Of a stretch of DNA of 64,000 nucleotides, positions 34,694 through 43,860 are shown one piece after another. Location of the stretch: NCBI GenBank assembly GCA_008501765.1, contig QQUE01000012.1, positions 310,001-374,000 of the forward strand, written 5' to 3'. Origin of the DNA: Calditrichota bacterium. Its GTDB lineage: Bacteria > Zhuqueibacterota > Zhuqueibacteria > Zhuqueibacterales > Geothermadaptataceae. How positions within the stretch are numbered: position 1 is the stretch's first letter; the number at the start of each line of letters is the position of its first letter. A program made the translations under genes and the position numbers. The notes under the pieces are model-generated. The model had not been told where the DNA came from. It searched no databases and worked only from the letters and a program-made list of their open reading frames with translations.

Positions 34694-35753
34694 AAAATAA
34701 AGACCTTTTCACATAAACTTTCACTTTCATTGCCAGAATATGATCGTTTGGCGCGTCGTCGAGGGGTTTAATTTCTGCGACGATCATATTCTGTGGTGCG
34801 GCGAATTGGCCGCGGAAAACATGTGGCGTTGCATCGGCCGCCACATAAATCTTTTGCACCAGCCCTAAACTTCTATCCCCATTTTCATAGCGAATCCGTA
34901 CCTGGTCCCCAACATCAAATGCCCCTTCGGATGAAACTTTAAAGAATGCTTTGATAAAAAAATCATCCATTTCAGCAATTTTTACAACCAGCTCCCCGGG
35001 CTGGGCAACTTCACCCAACTTTTGCGACACGGCAGTAATTTTGCCATCGATTGGCGCCCGTAAAATGCGGTCGGCAGGCCAATCGGCCGCTGCTTCCGGA
35101 TTGGTAAAATTATAATGGAACCCACCCCCGTTGCCCGCCACTTTACCAAGCTCGGATTTCAGCGTGTTGACAAGCCGTTGCGCTGCCAACGATTTCGTAC
35201 GCAATAAAATGAGCCGGTGGCTGGTTTCCTCGACTTTCTTACTAACTCCATTAAACCGGGAAAGGGAGATGGCGCTGGCATTCAATAATTTTAAAGCCCG
35301 CTGTTTTTCATTGCGATTGTCGCGTAATTCCCCTTCCACGAGGCTAATTTCTTTGTTGAGTATTTTATGCTCATTTTCCGCTTCAACCAACCGTCGCCGG
35401 ATAACCGAATGCGAACCGATGGAAAAGAATCCGTTTTCAGCTTGGCTCTCAAAGCCGTAACCGGCCAGATAGATGAGTGGATCCCCACGGCGGACCAGGT
35501 CGTTCACAGAGCAATTTATTTTCACAATCGTGCCCGGAACCTGCGTTTCGACAAACGATTCATTGGAAAAAATGTAACCTGTCGCTTCAATATACAGCGA
35601 GTTTCGATAGGCCCAGGATGCCGCTTTGAACAGCAAAAAAATAAAAATGCCAAGATAAATTATTTTCCCCCAGGGGATAGGGCTGTTTTTTTTATGCTCC
35701 TTTGCCGATTGCACAAGGCTGGCGTTATGTTTTTTTAAGCGCTTCGCGTGCAT
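34692..35753 (-). CDS. HlyD-family membrane-fusion protein of an exopolysaccharide exporter
   Basis: 353 residues: a basic cytoplasmic start, one membrane segment (about 30-48), then the periplasmic adaptor. The lipoyl/barrel-sandwich halves are visible as EATGYIFSNESFVETQVPGT and RAPIDGKITAVSQKLGEVA, separated by a long alpha-helical hairpin (about 115-205). It would bridge the inner-membrane synthase and the TolC-like channel, as Alg44-type adaptors do. The start abuts the stop of the TolC fusion gene. The stop codon (34694-34692) overlaps the end of a family B mobile element, so the original 3' end may have been altered by the insertion. Confidence 0.85.
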   Translation of the reverse strand: MHAKRLKKHNASLVQSAKEHKKNSPIPWGKIIYLGIFIFLLFKAASWAYRNSLYIEATGYIFSNESFVETQVPGTIVKINCSVNDLVRRGDPLIYLAGYGFESQAENGFFSIGSHSVIRRRLVEAENEHKILNKEISLVEGELRDNRNEKQRALKLLNASAISLSRFNGVSKKVEETSHRLILLRTKSLAAQRLVNTLKSELGKVAGNGGGFHYNFTNPEAAADWPADRILRAPIDGKITAVSQKLGEVAQPGELVVKIAEMDDFFIKAFFKVSSEGAFDVGDQVRIRYENGDRSLGLVQKIYVAADATPHVFRGQFAAPQNMIVAEIKPLDDAPNDHILAMKVKVYVKRSLF

Positions 35754-37862
35754 TTAACGGGTCTCAATAAAATTGTAAAAAGTTTGAAAGTTATGAATGG
35801 CAAAACCGCGGTTGCCCGGATCATCTGAGAATATATTTTTTAAGGCGATGATCCTTTCATCAAGTTCGGATAAATTATGAAAATCTTTGCTGTTTAGGCC
35901 AATTATATATTTTTTATTCCCTGCCCGGATGGCCTGCAATAGCTTAACTGAATCATCCCTTATTTTTCGGGCGTTACGTCTGTTATAAGCCATGATAGTT
36001 ATTTCATCGCATTCGCTGACGATTTGGTCGAGAACTGATCTATCAAATTTATTTACCAGAAGCGGTAAATCGATTTCTAACGGCATGCCCGATTTCCAAG
36101 CAGCCATCTCCTCATTTACGGCTGACAATGTTTGAATAAATAACTGCATATACAAAGATTTACGCGAAACCCATGCTGCTAATGTGTGTGGTTCGATATC
36201 GAGATGCAGGCTGGAAAACAGGCTAACCGGGGCGTAGCGCTCGTTAAACCTGATGATATCATTCACTTTTTGCAGCAATTTTTTCCGGTTTTGTGGAAAT
36301 ATCCAGTGGGGATCTCCGAGAAGAGCAGCCACTTTAATTTTATTTTTCCATAAATTGGCAAGCAGCCGGATAAAACGTGCGTTTTTAAACAGCTTGTTTT
36401 CCAGCTCACCCGGAAGTGATAAATAGACTTTATTGAACTTTTGTTTATTACAAAGTACAACCAATGCATCGCTGCTGTTTGCATCTATCAGCAACGAGGG
36501 TGAATCCCAAACCCACAGGGCTTTTATTTTTTCTTCAGACTTTGGTTGGGCTTTTTGATTCCGGAACTGCAAAACATCCGGCCAGGAAATACCGGACAAG
36601 TGCATCATTTCAAAATATGTGCCCATGTATTCTGTTCGGTATTCCATCGCCTGTTTTTGCAGCTTGTAATTTTCAGCTTCCAACTCGAGAACGTGCAGCG
36701 GTGTGCTATCAATCCCCTCAATACCCTGCTCGGCGATGGCTTCTTCAATGCGCATGCTTTCCATATTGAGCTGGTGCTGTTCATTTTTCTGCTGCACCAT
36801 CACTTTGAGAGAATGAAGCTGATTATACGTAGTTTTAAGTGTATGAATAAATTCCTGCCGGGCGCCTTCTTCCTCAAGTCGAATTGCTTTCCGGGTGGCT
36901 TCAGCATATTTTTGCTGATGGTGTTTTTGTGAAAAATACCCCAATCCCAGGCCAAAACGAACCCCCACCTCCGGCCCGGCTTCAACAGCGCCTTGCCGCA
37001 GCTCCCGCATACGATACCCCAAATACGGCTCAAGGCTCAATTCATCTGCCGCAGCAGCCCGGGATCGCAGCAGTTCTTTTTCAATATAAAGAGCGCTCTC
37101 CCGGTTTAGTACATGGTTTGACAATGCCTTTTGCAGCAATGAATTTTCGTCGGGGATAAACGGGATGAAAAAATTTTCTTTCAATTCAAATGAATCACTG
37201 GGAATTTTTAGGGCGAGGCCTATTTGCTTCATTCCCATTTCATAAGCAAGCTGATGTTGATTTAAATTTCCTTCATTTTCCCGATAATCGATCTCGGCAG
37301 CGAGAATATGGACTTTTAACGCCTCCCTGTTGTTGAACTGGACACGCCGCAGCGCGCGTATTTTTTCTGAGGTACTGCATACGCGAGCCGCATAATGCGC
37401 CTGGATTTTATGGTGCAGCGTCTCGATATAGAGCTTGCGGAATGCGAAAAGAGCCTCATATTCCAACTTTTGCAGGGCTATTTCAGCCAGCTCAACGGCT
37501 GCCTGTTGCTCCTTTTTTCGTAAAGCGCGTACTTTAAAAAACTTGACTAAATCGAATGTAAAACGGGCATTGAACCAATTCTTCGTGGCGATTTCACCTT
37601 CCTGAAAAGAAACGCCATTGGGAAAATACCGGTAGTAAAAATTCAACCGGGGCCAATATTTTGGGCCGGTCGCCTGCAAAATATGCGTCGCCGCTTCAAT
37701 GCGCTGCCGGGCGGCTTCGAGAGCTGAATTTTGTTTTATTAAAATCGATTCCATCTGCTGATAAGTATAAGCCGGCCTATCTTGTGCCGTAATTTGTGGC
37801 AGACTTTTACTTGCACCCGCTAACAAAATAACGAGAATAAATCTAATTATCGATTTTACCAT
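35754..37862 (-). CDS. TolC-like outer-membrane protein fused to a glycosidase-like TIM barrel
   Basis: 702 residues with a signal peptide (about 1-27). Residues about 30-430 are a TolC-like outer-membrane efflux protein: long heptad helices, a paired repeat, and an AYTYQQMESILIKQNSALEAA start typical of the family. After a short linker, residues about 445-702 form a second domain. It starts KALWVWDSPSLLID, contains GDPHWIFPQNRKK, then SLHLDIEPHTLAAW, LEIDLPLLV and EITIMAYN. These are strand ends of a GH-like TIM barrel; the Glu of LDIEP would be the catalytic candidate. It overlaps the upstream synthase gene by 7 bp. A channel carrying a polysaccharide-acting domain suggests trimming during export, which is inference. 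Confidence 0.82.
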   Translation of the reverse strand: MVKSIIRFILVILLAGASKSLPQITAQDRPAYTYQQMESILIKQNSALEAARQRIEAATHILQATGPKYWPRLNFYYRYFPNGVSFQEGEIATKNWFNARFTFDLVKFFKVRALRKKEQQAAVELAEIALQKLEYEALFAFRKLYIETLHHKIQAHYAARVCSTSEKIRALRRVQFNNREALKVHILAAEIDYRENEGNLNQHQLAYEMGMKQIGLALKIPSDSFELKENFFIPFIPDENSLLQKALSNHVLNRESALYIEKELLRSRAAAADELSLEPYLGYRMRELRQGAVEAGPEVGVRFGLGLGYFSQKHHQQKYAEATRKAIRLEEEGARQEFIHTLKTTYNQLHSLKVMVQQKNEQHQLNMESMRIEEAIAEQGIEGIDSTPLHVLELEAENYKLQKQAMEYRTEYMGTYFEMMHLSGISWPDVLQFRNQKAQPKSEEKIKALWVWDSPSLLIDANSSDALVVLCNKQKFNKVYLSLPGELENKLFKNARFIRLLANLWKNKIKVAALLGDPHWIFPQNRKKLLQKVNDIIRFNERYAPVSLFSSLHLDIEPHTLAAWVSRKSLYMQLFIQTLSAVNEEMAAWKSGMPLEIDLPLLVNKFDRSVLDQIVSECDEITIMAYNRRNARKIRDDSVKLLQAIRAGNKKYIIGLNSKDFHNLSELDERIIALKNIFSDDPGNRGFAIHNFQTFYNFIETR

Positions 37863-39157
37863 TCTATCATCCTCTGTCGCACTTTGTAGGGGGCAAAAGG
37901 ATCTTTTTTTGAATAATTGAAAAAGAATTCTTGCACATACGCGATGAGTCGGACAAATTTGAGAAATATTTTATAAGGATTATAAAGCGGCAAATAAACG
38001 GCAAACCACAAGTCTTTGGTACGGCCGCTTAATATGACTGAAATGATTAACTCATAAAATTCAGCGGCAAAATATAGCACATAATTTATCGGCAAAATAA
38101 AGGGCAGAAGTTCCGGAAAGTTAATTGCGAGATCTAATATGTAAAAGGCGGTAATCCCAGCTAATACAACATGATAGAATATGGAATCAACAAAGGAAAT
38201 TGCATCACGAATGCGAAATTGTTTTTGGAATGGATTGAAAACATTTTTGTGCTTTTTAATCCGGTTTTTTATAATATTGCGATCCCAGCGCTGCCGTTGT
38301 TTCATCAATTTTCCCAGTGTCGTCGGAACATTTGTCAGGCAAATTGCCTCCGGAATAAACACGATGCGGTAACCCTGTTTGCGGATACGAATGGCAAGAT
38401 CGGAATCATTCCCCGGGCCCGGTTCGTGCCCGCCAATTGTGCTGAGAGAAATCAAATCTTTGCGAAATCCACCGAATGCGCCCGAGATTATCGGAAGAAT
38501 ATTTAAATGAGACCGGATGCGGCGGCCAATGCTGATCGAAAAGGTATACTCAATTTGCTGCAAAGTCGTCAGCAGATTTTGGCTGGCATTGCTCGCACGC
38601 AAATTGCCTGAGGCCCCGCCGACGGCAGGATCCGCAAACTGCTGCAACAACTCAAAAATTGAATCGCGGTTGAATGTTGTGTCTGAATCCACAAAAACGA
38701 TATATTCACCGTTGGCATGCTTCAGTCCGTGATTCAAAACGGCAGATTTTCCAGCCCGTTCTTCAAAGCGAAAATAGTGAACGTGCTCTTCCCGTGACAA
38801 ATTCATGCAAATTTCGTGAGTCCGGTCGGTGGAACCGTCATCCACAATTATCAGCTCGAAGTTTTGATACGACTGCTCACTTAGTGAGCGTATGGTCCAG
38901 GCAATTGTTTCTTCTTCATTTAACGCTGGGATAATAACAGAAACAAGCGGCGGGCTGACCTGCAGACGTTCGAGAAAAGCCGGGTCTTTTTTGGTGGTAA
39001 GTTTTTGAAATACCACCACCAAAAGAATGTAAGTATCAGTCAAAATATAACGTGGCATATCGAAAATTGCGAAAAACCAAAAAACACGCAGCAAGCTCAT
39101 CGAATCGAGCGAGGTGCCGTAATAAATGGCGTCCTGAATATAATCAAAAACTGCCAT
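37856..39157 (-). CDS. Processive family 2 glycosyltransferase (exopolysaccharide synthase)
   Basis: 433 residues from the ATG at 39157, chosen for GGGAG 7 bp upstream; the frame is open to 39229. One N-terminal membrane segment is followed by the GT2 domain with VSVIIPALNEEE, IIVDDGSTD, the metal-binding VDSDTT, and the processive QRQRWDRN (QxxRW). Three to four further membrane segments follow. This pattern matches inner-membrane synthases that polymerise and extrude polysaccharide such as PgaC or BcsA. It lacks a PilZ domain. It overlaps the regulator gene upstream by 14 bp and the TolC fusion gene downstream by 7 bp, so the operon is tightly coupled. Confidence 0.9.
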   Translation of the reverse strand: MAVFDYIQDAIYYGTSLDSMSLLRVFWFFAIFDMPRYILTDTYILLVVVFQKLTTKKDPAFLERLQVSPPLVSVIIPALNEEETIAWTIRSLSEQSYQNFELIIVDDGSTDRTHEICMNLSREEHVHYFRFEERAGKSAVLNHGLKHANGEYIVFVDSDTTFNRDSIFELLQQFADPAVGGASGNLRASNASQNLLTTLQQIEYTFSISIGRRIRSHLNILPIISGAFGGFRKDLISLSTIGGHEPGPGNDSDLAIRIRKQGYRIVFIPEAICLTNVPTTLGKLMKQRQRWDRNIIKNRIKKHKNVFNPFQKQFRIRDAISFVDSIFYHVVLAGITAFYILDLAINFPELLPFILPINYVLYFAAEFYELIISVILSGRTKDLWFAVYLPLYNPYKIFLKFVRLIAYVQEFFFNYSKKDPFAPYKVRQRMIEW

Positions 39158-40568
39158 TGAGCTGCTCCCATGCCGCATCGAGGTTTTCAAATTCTCCAGC
39201 CAAATCGACAATTTTATATTCGAGATCAATTTTCACCTGAAATGCATTGTACAATTCGTGGTGCAGGCGATCGAATGCTATTTTCACAGCCTCGCTCGTG
39301 GTATTGGAAAACAGGATGAGAATTTTTTCACTGGAGATATCGGTGAATAAATCCGTGCTGCGAAATGTCGAATGCAAAATAGAAGAAAAATCTTCGCGGA
39401 ACTGCCGCGTATGCGTCGTCAGCTCCGACTCCAGCACCTGCCGGGCAGTGAGCAAAGAAAGCGTGGCCACCGTCGAAGGGTAGCTGTAGCGCTGGCAGCG
39501 TAAAAATTCTACCCGCAGAAATTCCTGAAAGACCTCATTTTTATAGAATCCGAGCTGCTTTTTAAAAATATCCATCAAACCCATGCTCGGCAGGTAGCCT
39601 TCCTGGGCAGCACGCCGGCCTTCCTGGCTTATTTTATATTCATTTATTTCCGCCAGCAGGGTATCTTCCGGTGGGAAAACGTGCCCGGAATTGAGGCAGA
39701 AACAACGCAGCAGGGGTTCGGAAAAATTGCTGTTACAGTCTTCGCACCACAAAACCTCCGAGGGTTTATCATAATCCACACCAATATGCCGTAAAATTTT
39801 TGTGCATTTGGGGCAGACCAGATCGTGCCCTTTGCGGAATTCGGATTCTTTACCGACGTAGGCACAGCGGAAATGATGGATGGTGATTTCTTCCCGAACT
39901 TTGAGCGAATTGCAATGGGGGCACACCTCGCGAAAATTAATCTGCACATGCTTGCAATAGGGACAAAGATTCACTTTATCGATCAAATTTGTGGTGAGCA
40001 GGTTGGCTTCTTTTAATTCTTCCAAAAATGAATGTTCAGAACCCTTTGCCACATCAAATAATATTTTCGCGACCGGGTAGCTGTACCCGATATTCGAGGC
40101 GATATTTCGGTTTGGATCGAGTTTAAAATCGGGCCGGACAAGCAGGAAACGCAGGAGCAGGACTTCTTTATAAGTAACGTCTGTGCTGTGCTCACCGATG
40201 CTTGGCAGAATACTAATTTCCCGTGCCAAATCGATGAGCGGGGTAAATGCGATGACAAATTCCTGGTAGCTCTGCGATGGCTTCAGATAGCCGTCAACCA
40301 GGTCGGAGAGTCCGTCGGGTGCAGAACCAAAATTTAAAAATACCGGCTTTATAAAATGGCGATTGCTCGAGCGGATTTGACGCAATGCCTGGTAGGCCCA
40401 GCGATAGGTTTCAGCATAGAGAATTATTATTTCCGAAGAATCCAGATGGGTGTGGGTCAGCGTGGATTTGTACTCGGAAAAAAACTTTGTAATGCGATCC
40501 TGCAGCTCAAATGAAACATTCTTTTTGTTTTCAAATAATATACATACATTAAAATGGTTGTCAGGCAT
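39144..40568 (-). CDS. TackOD1-like metal-binding protein with degenerate GGDEF domain
   Basis: 474 residues. The first 130 have a receiver-like strand/helix pattern without a clear phosphoacceptor. Residues about 150-300 carry a series of CxxC pairs (CPYC, CPHC, CPKC, CEDC) with an HHFRC motif and the ILRHIGVDYDKPSE segment. I recognise this as the TackOD1 zinc-binding domain often seen next to GGDEF domains. The last 140 residues look like a GGDEF domain (RSTDLFTDISSEKILILFSNT) that lacks the GGDEF signature, so it is not a cyclase. As first gene of the exopolysaccharide operon it is a plausible nucleotide or metal sensor controlling the synthase; that role is inference. Confidence 0.7.
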   Translation of the reverse strand: MPDNHFNVCILFENKKNVSFELQDRITKFFSEYKSTLTHTHLDSSEIIILYAETYRWAYQALRQIRSSNRHFIKPVFLNFGSAPDGLSDLVDGYLKPSQSYQEFVIAFTPLIDLAREISILPSIGEHSTDVTYKEVLLLRFLLVRPDFKLDPNRNIASNIGYSYPVAKILFDVAKGSEHSFLEELKEANLLTTNLIDKVNLCPYCKHVQINFREVCPHCNSLKVREEITIHHFRCAYVGKESEFRKGHDLVCPKCTKILRHIGVDYDKPSEVLWCEDCNSNFSEPLLRCFCLNSGHVFPPEDTLLAEINEYKISQEGRRAAQEGYLPSMGLMDIFKKQLGFYKNEVFQEFLRVEFLRCQRYSYPSTVATLSLLTARQVLESELTTHTRQFREDFSSILHSTFRSTDLFTDISSEKILILFSNTTSEAVKIAFDRLHHELYNAFQVKIDLEYKIVDLAGEFENLDAAWEQLNGSF

Positions 40569-40875
40569 GGTGCATTTGCATCTATTTTATTGGATTAAAA
40601 AATAAACGAACTCGCCAGATTGTGCGGTCACTAAAAATTGATATAAATATATAATAATAAAAATCTTGTGATTCATATCTATTACATGATACAGCTTCAA
40701 TGCGTTTTAAGATTCGGCTAATCTACTGATTATTTTAGCGATAACGCAGAATTGAAGTATGTGCTATAAAATAGTTAAATTTGGCATGGTGCCCGCGATA
40801 TCGCAGCGTCGCCGGGCGCCCGGATTTATGGGAATCCAGTGCCCATTTTTTCAATAATTTGCACAGGGAGTTGGC
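40569..40875 (+). promoter_or_regulatory. Intergenic region with a possible sigma-54 site
   Basis: 307 bp between divergent genes. TTGGCATG at 40781-40788 followed by GC at 40795-40796 gives the GG-N10-GC spacing of a sigma-54 promoter about 80 bp before dinB, but the TT before GC is missing. The nearby GGGCGCCCGG palindrome (40815 region) is unexplained. The rest is AT-rich without features. Confidence 0.25.
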
Positions 40876-41382
40876 ATGGATTTGACTTATTTCGTGGATA
40901 AAATGAGGCAGAATGCGAAAACGATCGAAACAGCGTTCTCATGTTTGACAGAAGAAGAAATTTACTGGCATCCGCAGCCCGAAAAATGGAGTTTGCTCGA
41001 TATCATTTGCCACTTGTACGACGAAGAGCATTTGGATTTCCGGGTACGGATCGATTACACGCTTTTTCGCCCCCGTGAACAGTGGCCGGCGATTGATCCT
41101 GAGGGTTGGGTCACCGCCCACAATTACGCGGAGAAATCCCTTGAAATTATGCTAAAAAACTTTCTCGAGGAACGCGAAAAATCAATCGTGTGGTTGGAAA
41201 AACTACAGCAGGCCGATTGGCATTGTGCCCATGTTCACCCGCAGTTCGGTGAGATTAAAGCCGGGGATTTATTATCGGCCTGGCTTGCCCACGATTATTT
41301 GCATTTGCGGCAAATTATGAACACAAAATTGAGCTACCTGCGCGCGAAAGCGCTCCCCTATTCCCTGCGCTATGCCGAATAA
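40876..41382 (+). CDS. DinB superfamily protein
   Basis: A 168-residue four-helix-bundle protein. The three metal-ligand histidines of the DinB/YfiT fold are seen in ICHLYDEEH (first helix pair) and WLAHDYLHLRQ (last helix). PEKWSLLDIICHL is a typical family opening. Members are thiol-dependent metalloenzymes or stress proteins of unknown substrate. It begins after a GGGAG site. It stands alone, convergent with the YdjM-like gene. Confidence 0.82.
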   Translation: MDLTYFVDKMRQNAKTIETAFSCLTEEEIYWHPQPEKWSLLDIICHLYDEEHLDFRVRIDYTLFRPREQWPAIDPEGWVTAHNYAEKSLEIMLKNFLEEREKSIVWLEKLQQADWHCAHVHPQFGEIKAGDLLSAWLAHDYLHLRQIMNTKLSYLRAKALPYSLRYAE

Positions 41383-41399
41383 TTTCTACCCAGGCCGTG

Positions 41400-42449
41400 T
41401 TACCTACCGGTATTTTCTGCCTTCTCCCCTACGGCTCCCTTAATACGTCGCGTCAAGCTGGTGAAAAATTGCCCGGCATCCTTGCCATCGAATGATGGCC
41501 GAGCTCTAATAATTTTGAGCTTTTTTTCACTATCAACCTGAAATCTGTAATTAAATATAAATGGTGCGTCTGGAAATTCCCAGCCGGCGAGTTGGTCAAA
41601 TCGCAAATCGGAGAGAACTATCGCACTATCAATTTTACTCAAAATGTAGAATCCATCGGTGATAACCGGAAATCGCACCAGACGTGAATCGGCTGGCAAA
41701 TGGGCCAATAAATTGTAGTTTTTGGGGAAAAACGTAAATCCAGGTTTTATTTTTTCATCAAAAAAAGAGGCGTAACCGATGTAAAAACCATCATCGGTTT
41801 CAGCTATTCCGCGCCAGAGAATATTGTTGAAAATAGTCGGGAACAGCGTAATCCGTGAATAATTTATTTTCTGCTCATTAAGTTCATTTTTGAAATTTGT
41901 TGTCATAATCTGCTGATTCAAAAAGGTGAGACATAAGTAGAAAGTACTGATCCCCAATCCTGCCCAATTGAGCACCGACCGTGCGCTGTCCTTTTTCCTT
42001 TTGAACATGACAGCCACCAAAAAAATCAGAAATGGAATCGTATAAACCGGATCGACTACGGATATGTTTTTCCAGGCAATTCGATATTCTGAAAATGGCC
42101 AAAAAAGTTGTGTCCCCCAGGTTGTGCAGCAATCTAATAATGCATGCGTGAAAAGACTCCAAAAAAAGAGATGAGCCCATTGCACAAGACTTGCTTGCGA
42201 TTTTGCATGAATTTTTCGCACCAGCAACGCCAACACAGGCGACATTAAAATGGCGAATAACAAAGAATGCGTCACGCTGCGGTGAAATTCGATCCGGGTG
42301 ACGATTTCCATAAATTGTGACGGCACGATATCGAGGTCCGGAATTGTTCCGGCAATAGCACCCCACACAACCGCTTTGTTTCCAACTTTCCTGCCCAAAA
42401 CTGCTTCACCAACAGCGCCACCAAGTACAATTTGTGATAATGAATCCAT
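41400..42449 (-). CDS. YdjM-like membrane-bound metal-dependent hydrolase
   Basis: 349 residues. It has the family pattern MDSLSQIVLGGAVGEAV, GAIAGTIPDLDIV, HRSVTHS and THALLDCCTTWGTQLFWPFS, with His and Asp residues likely to bind metal. Four to five membrane segments follow, then a soluble C-terminal region of about 150 residues. The E. coli relative is LexA-controlled, but no SOS box was seen here. Its biochemical activity is unproven across the family. Confidence 0.85.
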   Translation of the reverse strand: MDSLSQIVLGGAVGEAVLGRKVGNKAVVWGAIAGTIPDLDIVPSQFMEIVTRIEFHRSVTHSLLFAILMSPVLALLVRKIHAKSQASLVQWAHLFFWSLFTHALLDCCTTWGTQLFWPFSEYRIAWKNISVVDPVYTIPFLIFLVAVMFKRKKDSARSVLNWAGLGISTFYLCLTFLNQQIMTTNFKNELNEQKINYSRITLFPTIFNNILWRGIAETDDGFYIGYASFFDEKIKPGFTFFPKNYNLLAHLPADSRLVRFPVITDGFYILSKIDSAIVLSDLRFDQLAGWEFPDAPFIFNYRFQVDSEKKLKIIRARPSFDGKDAGQFFTSLTRRIKGAVGEKAENTGR

Positions 42450-42596
42450 ATAAAATTCTGACCTGTTTTAAATTAGTTCAAGTTCGGATATTTCGATTTT
42501 AAAAGTTAGAGCAAACCATTTTAAAATTTATATGTCACTTAAATAGGCAAATAAATTGATCTGACATTTTAAAATAATTCAAATGGAGAGCAAAAA

Positions 42597-43628
42597 ATGA
42601 AAAGAACCATGTTTTTAAGCAAAATCACATTAATTATCGCCGTGCTTTTTCTATTAAACATCAGTTTGGGAGCGATGACTCCCGGTGAGTTGAAAAAAGA
42701 ATTTAGCGATATCAACCGGATTAAAATTAACACCATCAGCGGTGACTGTATTATCCAAAAAGGAAACAGCAAGGTTGTAAAACTAAGCCTGGATCATACT
42801 TACAGTTCCGATAGCGGATTTATTCCAATTATCGAGAAACGTGGCAGCATGTTGATGCTTAAGGAAAAATTTGAGGGTCGCCATAGTCGGGGCAGTGCCG
42901 TTTGGACACTATCGGTACCCGATGGATTGGATATAAAATTTAACACGGCTTCCGGCAGCCTGGAAATTTCCCAAATTAAGGTGGACGTCGATGCAAATAC
43001 CGCTTCCGGCGATCTCGATCTCAATGATATTCAGGGTGAACTTGATATGAATACCGCCAGCGGGGATATCGATTGCCAAAACATCAAAGGAAATCGAATC
43101 ACCTTAAATACGGCTTCAGGACGGATTAAACTTGTCGATATTGAGGCTGATTTTAAAGCCGGGGCAGCGAGCGGAACTATTTCTGCATCAAATGTCGCGG
43201 GAAAAATTCGCATGAGTGTTGCTTCCGGAGATATTAACGTTGACAACTGCAAAGGTGAGTTGAAACTGAGTGCAGCCAGCGGTGATATCGAAGTGACAGG
43301 TCTGCAACCGACTGATGACTGTGAATTTAGCACTGCTTCCGGAAATGTTGATGTGCGCCTGGGGAGTAGCCCGGAATACGATCTTTCCCTGAGTTCAGCT
43401 TCGGGAAACAGCCGGCTTGATTTTAATGGAAATAAAATTAATGCGATGATTGAAATGACCGCCCGTGCGAAAAGAAATCGCATAAGCGCACCTTTTAAAT
43501 TTGACACAGAAGATGTGCATTCCAGGTGGAATAACCATGACATGGTAACAAAAATAGCAAAAATAGGCAGTGGTGGTCCCTATATTCGCATTGAAACAGC
43601 ATCTGGCAAAGCAGTCGTTAGAAAATAA
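42597..43628 (+). CDS. DUF4097 exported beta-repeat protein
   Basis: 343 residues with a signal peptide (about 1-26) after a GGAGAG ribosome site. The body is a run of short beta-strand repeats centred on TASGD/ASGDI motifs, about every 20 residues, as in DUF4097 beta-helix proteins. They are often found near ECF sigma or anti-sigma genes, but none is next to it here. Exported or cell-surface location is likely. No catalytic residues are recognised. Confidence 0.85.
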   Translation: MKRTMFLSKITLIIAVLFLLNISLGAMTPGELKKEFSDINRIKINTISGDCIIQKGNSKVVKLSLDHTYSSDSGFIPIIEKRGSMLMLKEKFEGRHSRGSAVWTLSVPDGLDIKFNTASGSLEISQIKVDVDANTASGDLDLNDIQGELDMNTASGDIDCQNIKGNRITLNTASGRIKLVDIEADFKAGAASGTISASNVAGKIRMSVASGDINVDNCKGELKLSAASGDIEVTGLQPTDDCEFSTASGNVDVRLGSSPEYDLSLSSASGNSRLDFNGNKINAMIEMTARAKRNRISAPFKFDTEDVHSRWNNHDMVTKIAKIGSGGPYIRIETASGKAVVRK

Positions 43629-43648
43629 ATTCAGGTTAAATAAAGACT

Positions 43649-43678
43649 CCTCACAGTGTCATTTAAAGACCTGTGAGG
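43649..43678 (+). terminator. Hairpin after the DUF4097 gene
   Basis: CCTCACAG pairs exactly with CTGTGAGG around a 14-nt loop, 21 bp after the stop. There is no strong T-run, so it is either a weak terminator or a 3'-end processing hairpin. Confidence 0.4.
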
Positions 43679-43860
43679 GTGTTCGTAATTCCTTTGAAAA
43701 ACCTGCAATAAAGCAGCAGAATTTCTGAGATAAAAAAAAGAGTTCTTCAAATTTTGATTTGAATTACAATCACGCAAAATAAGCATAATACCCGCTGCTA
43801 TGTTGATATCTCATATATTTCAATTTGCGTTGTTCTGAGGAATTAAGAGGGGAAAGTCAG

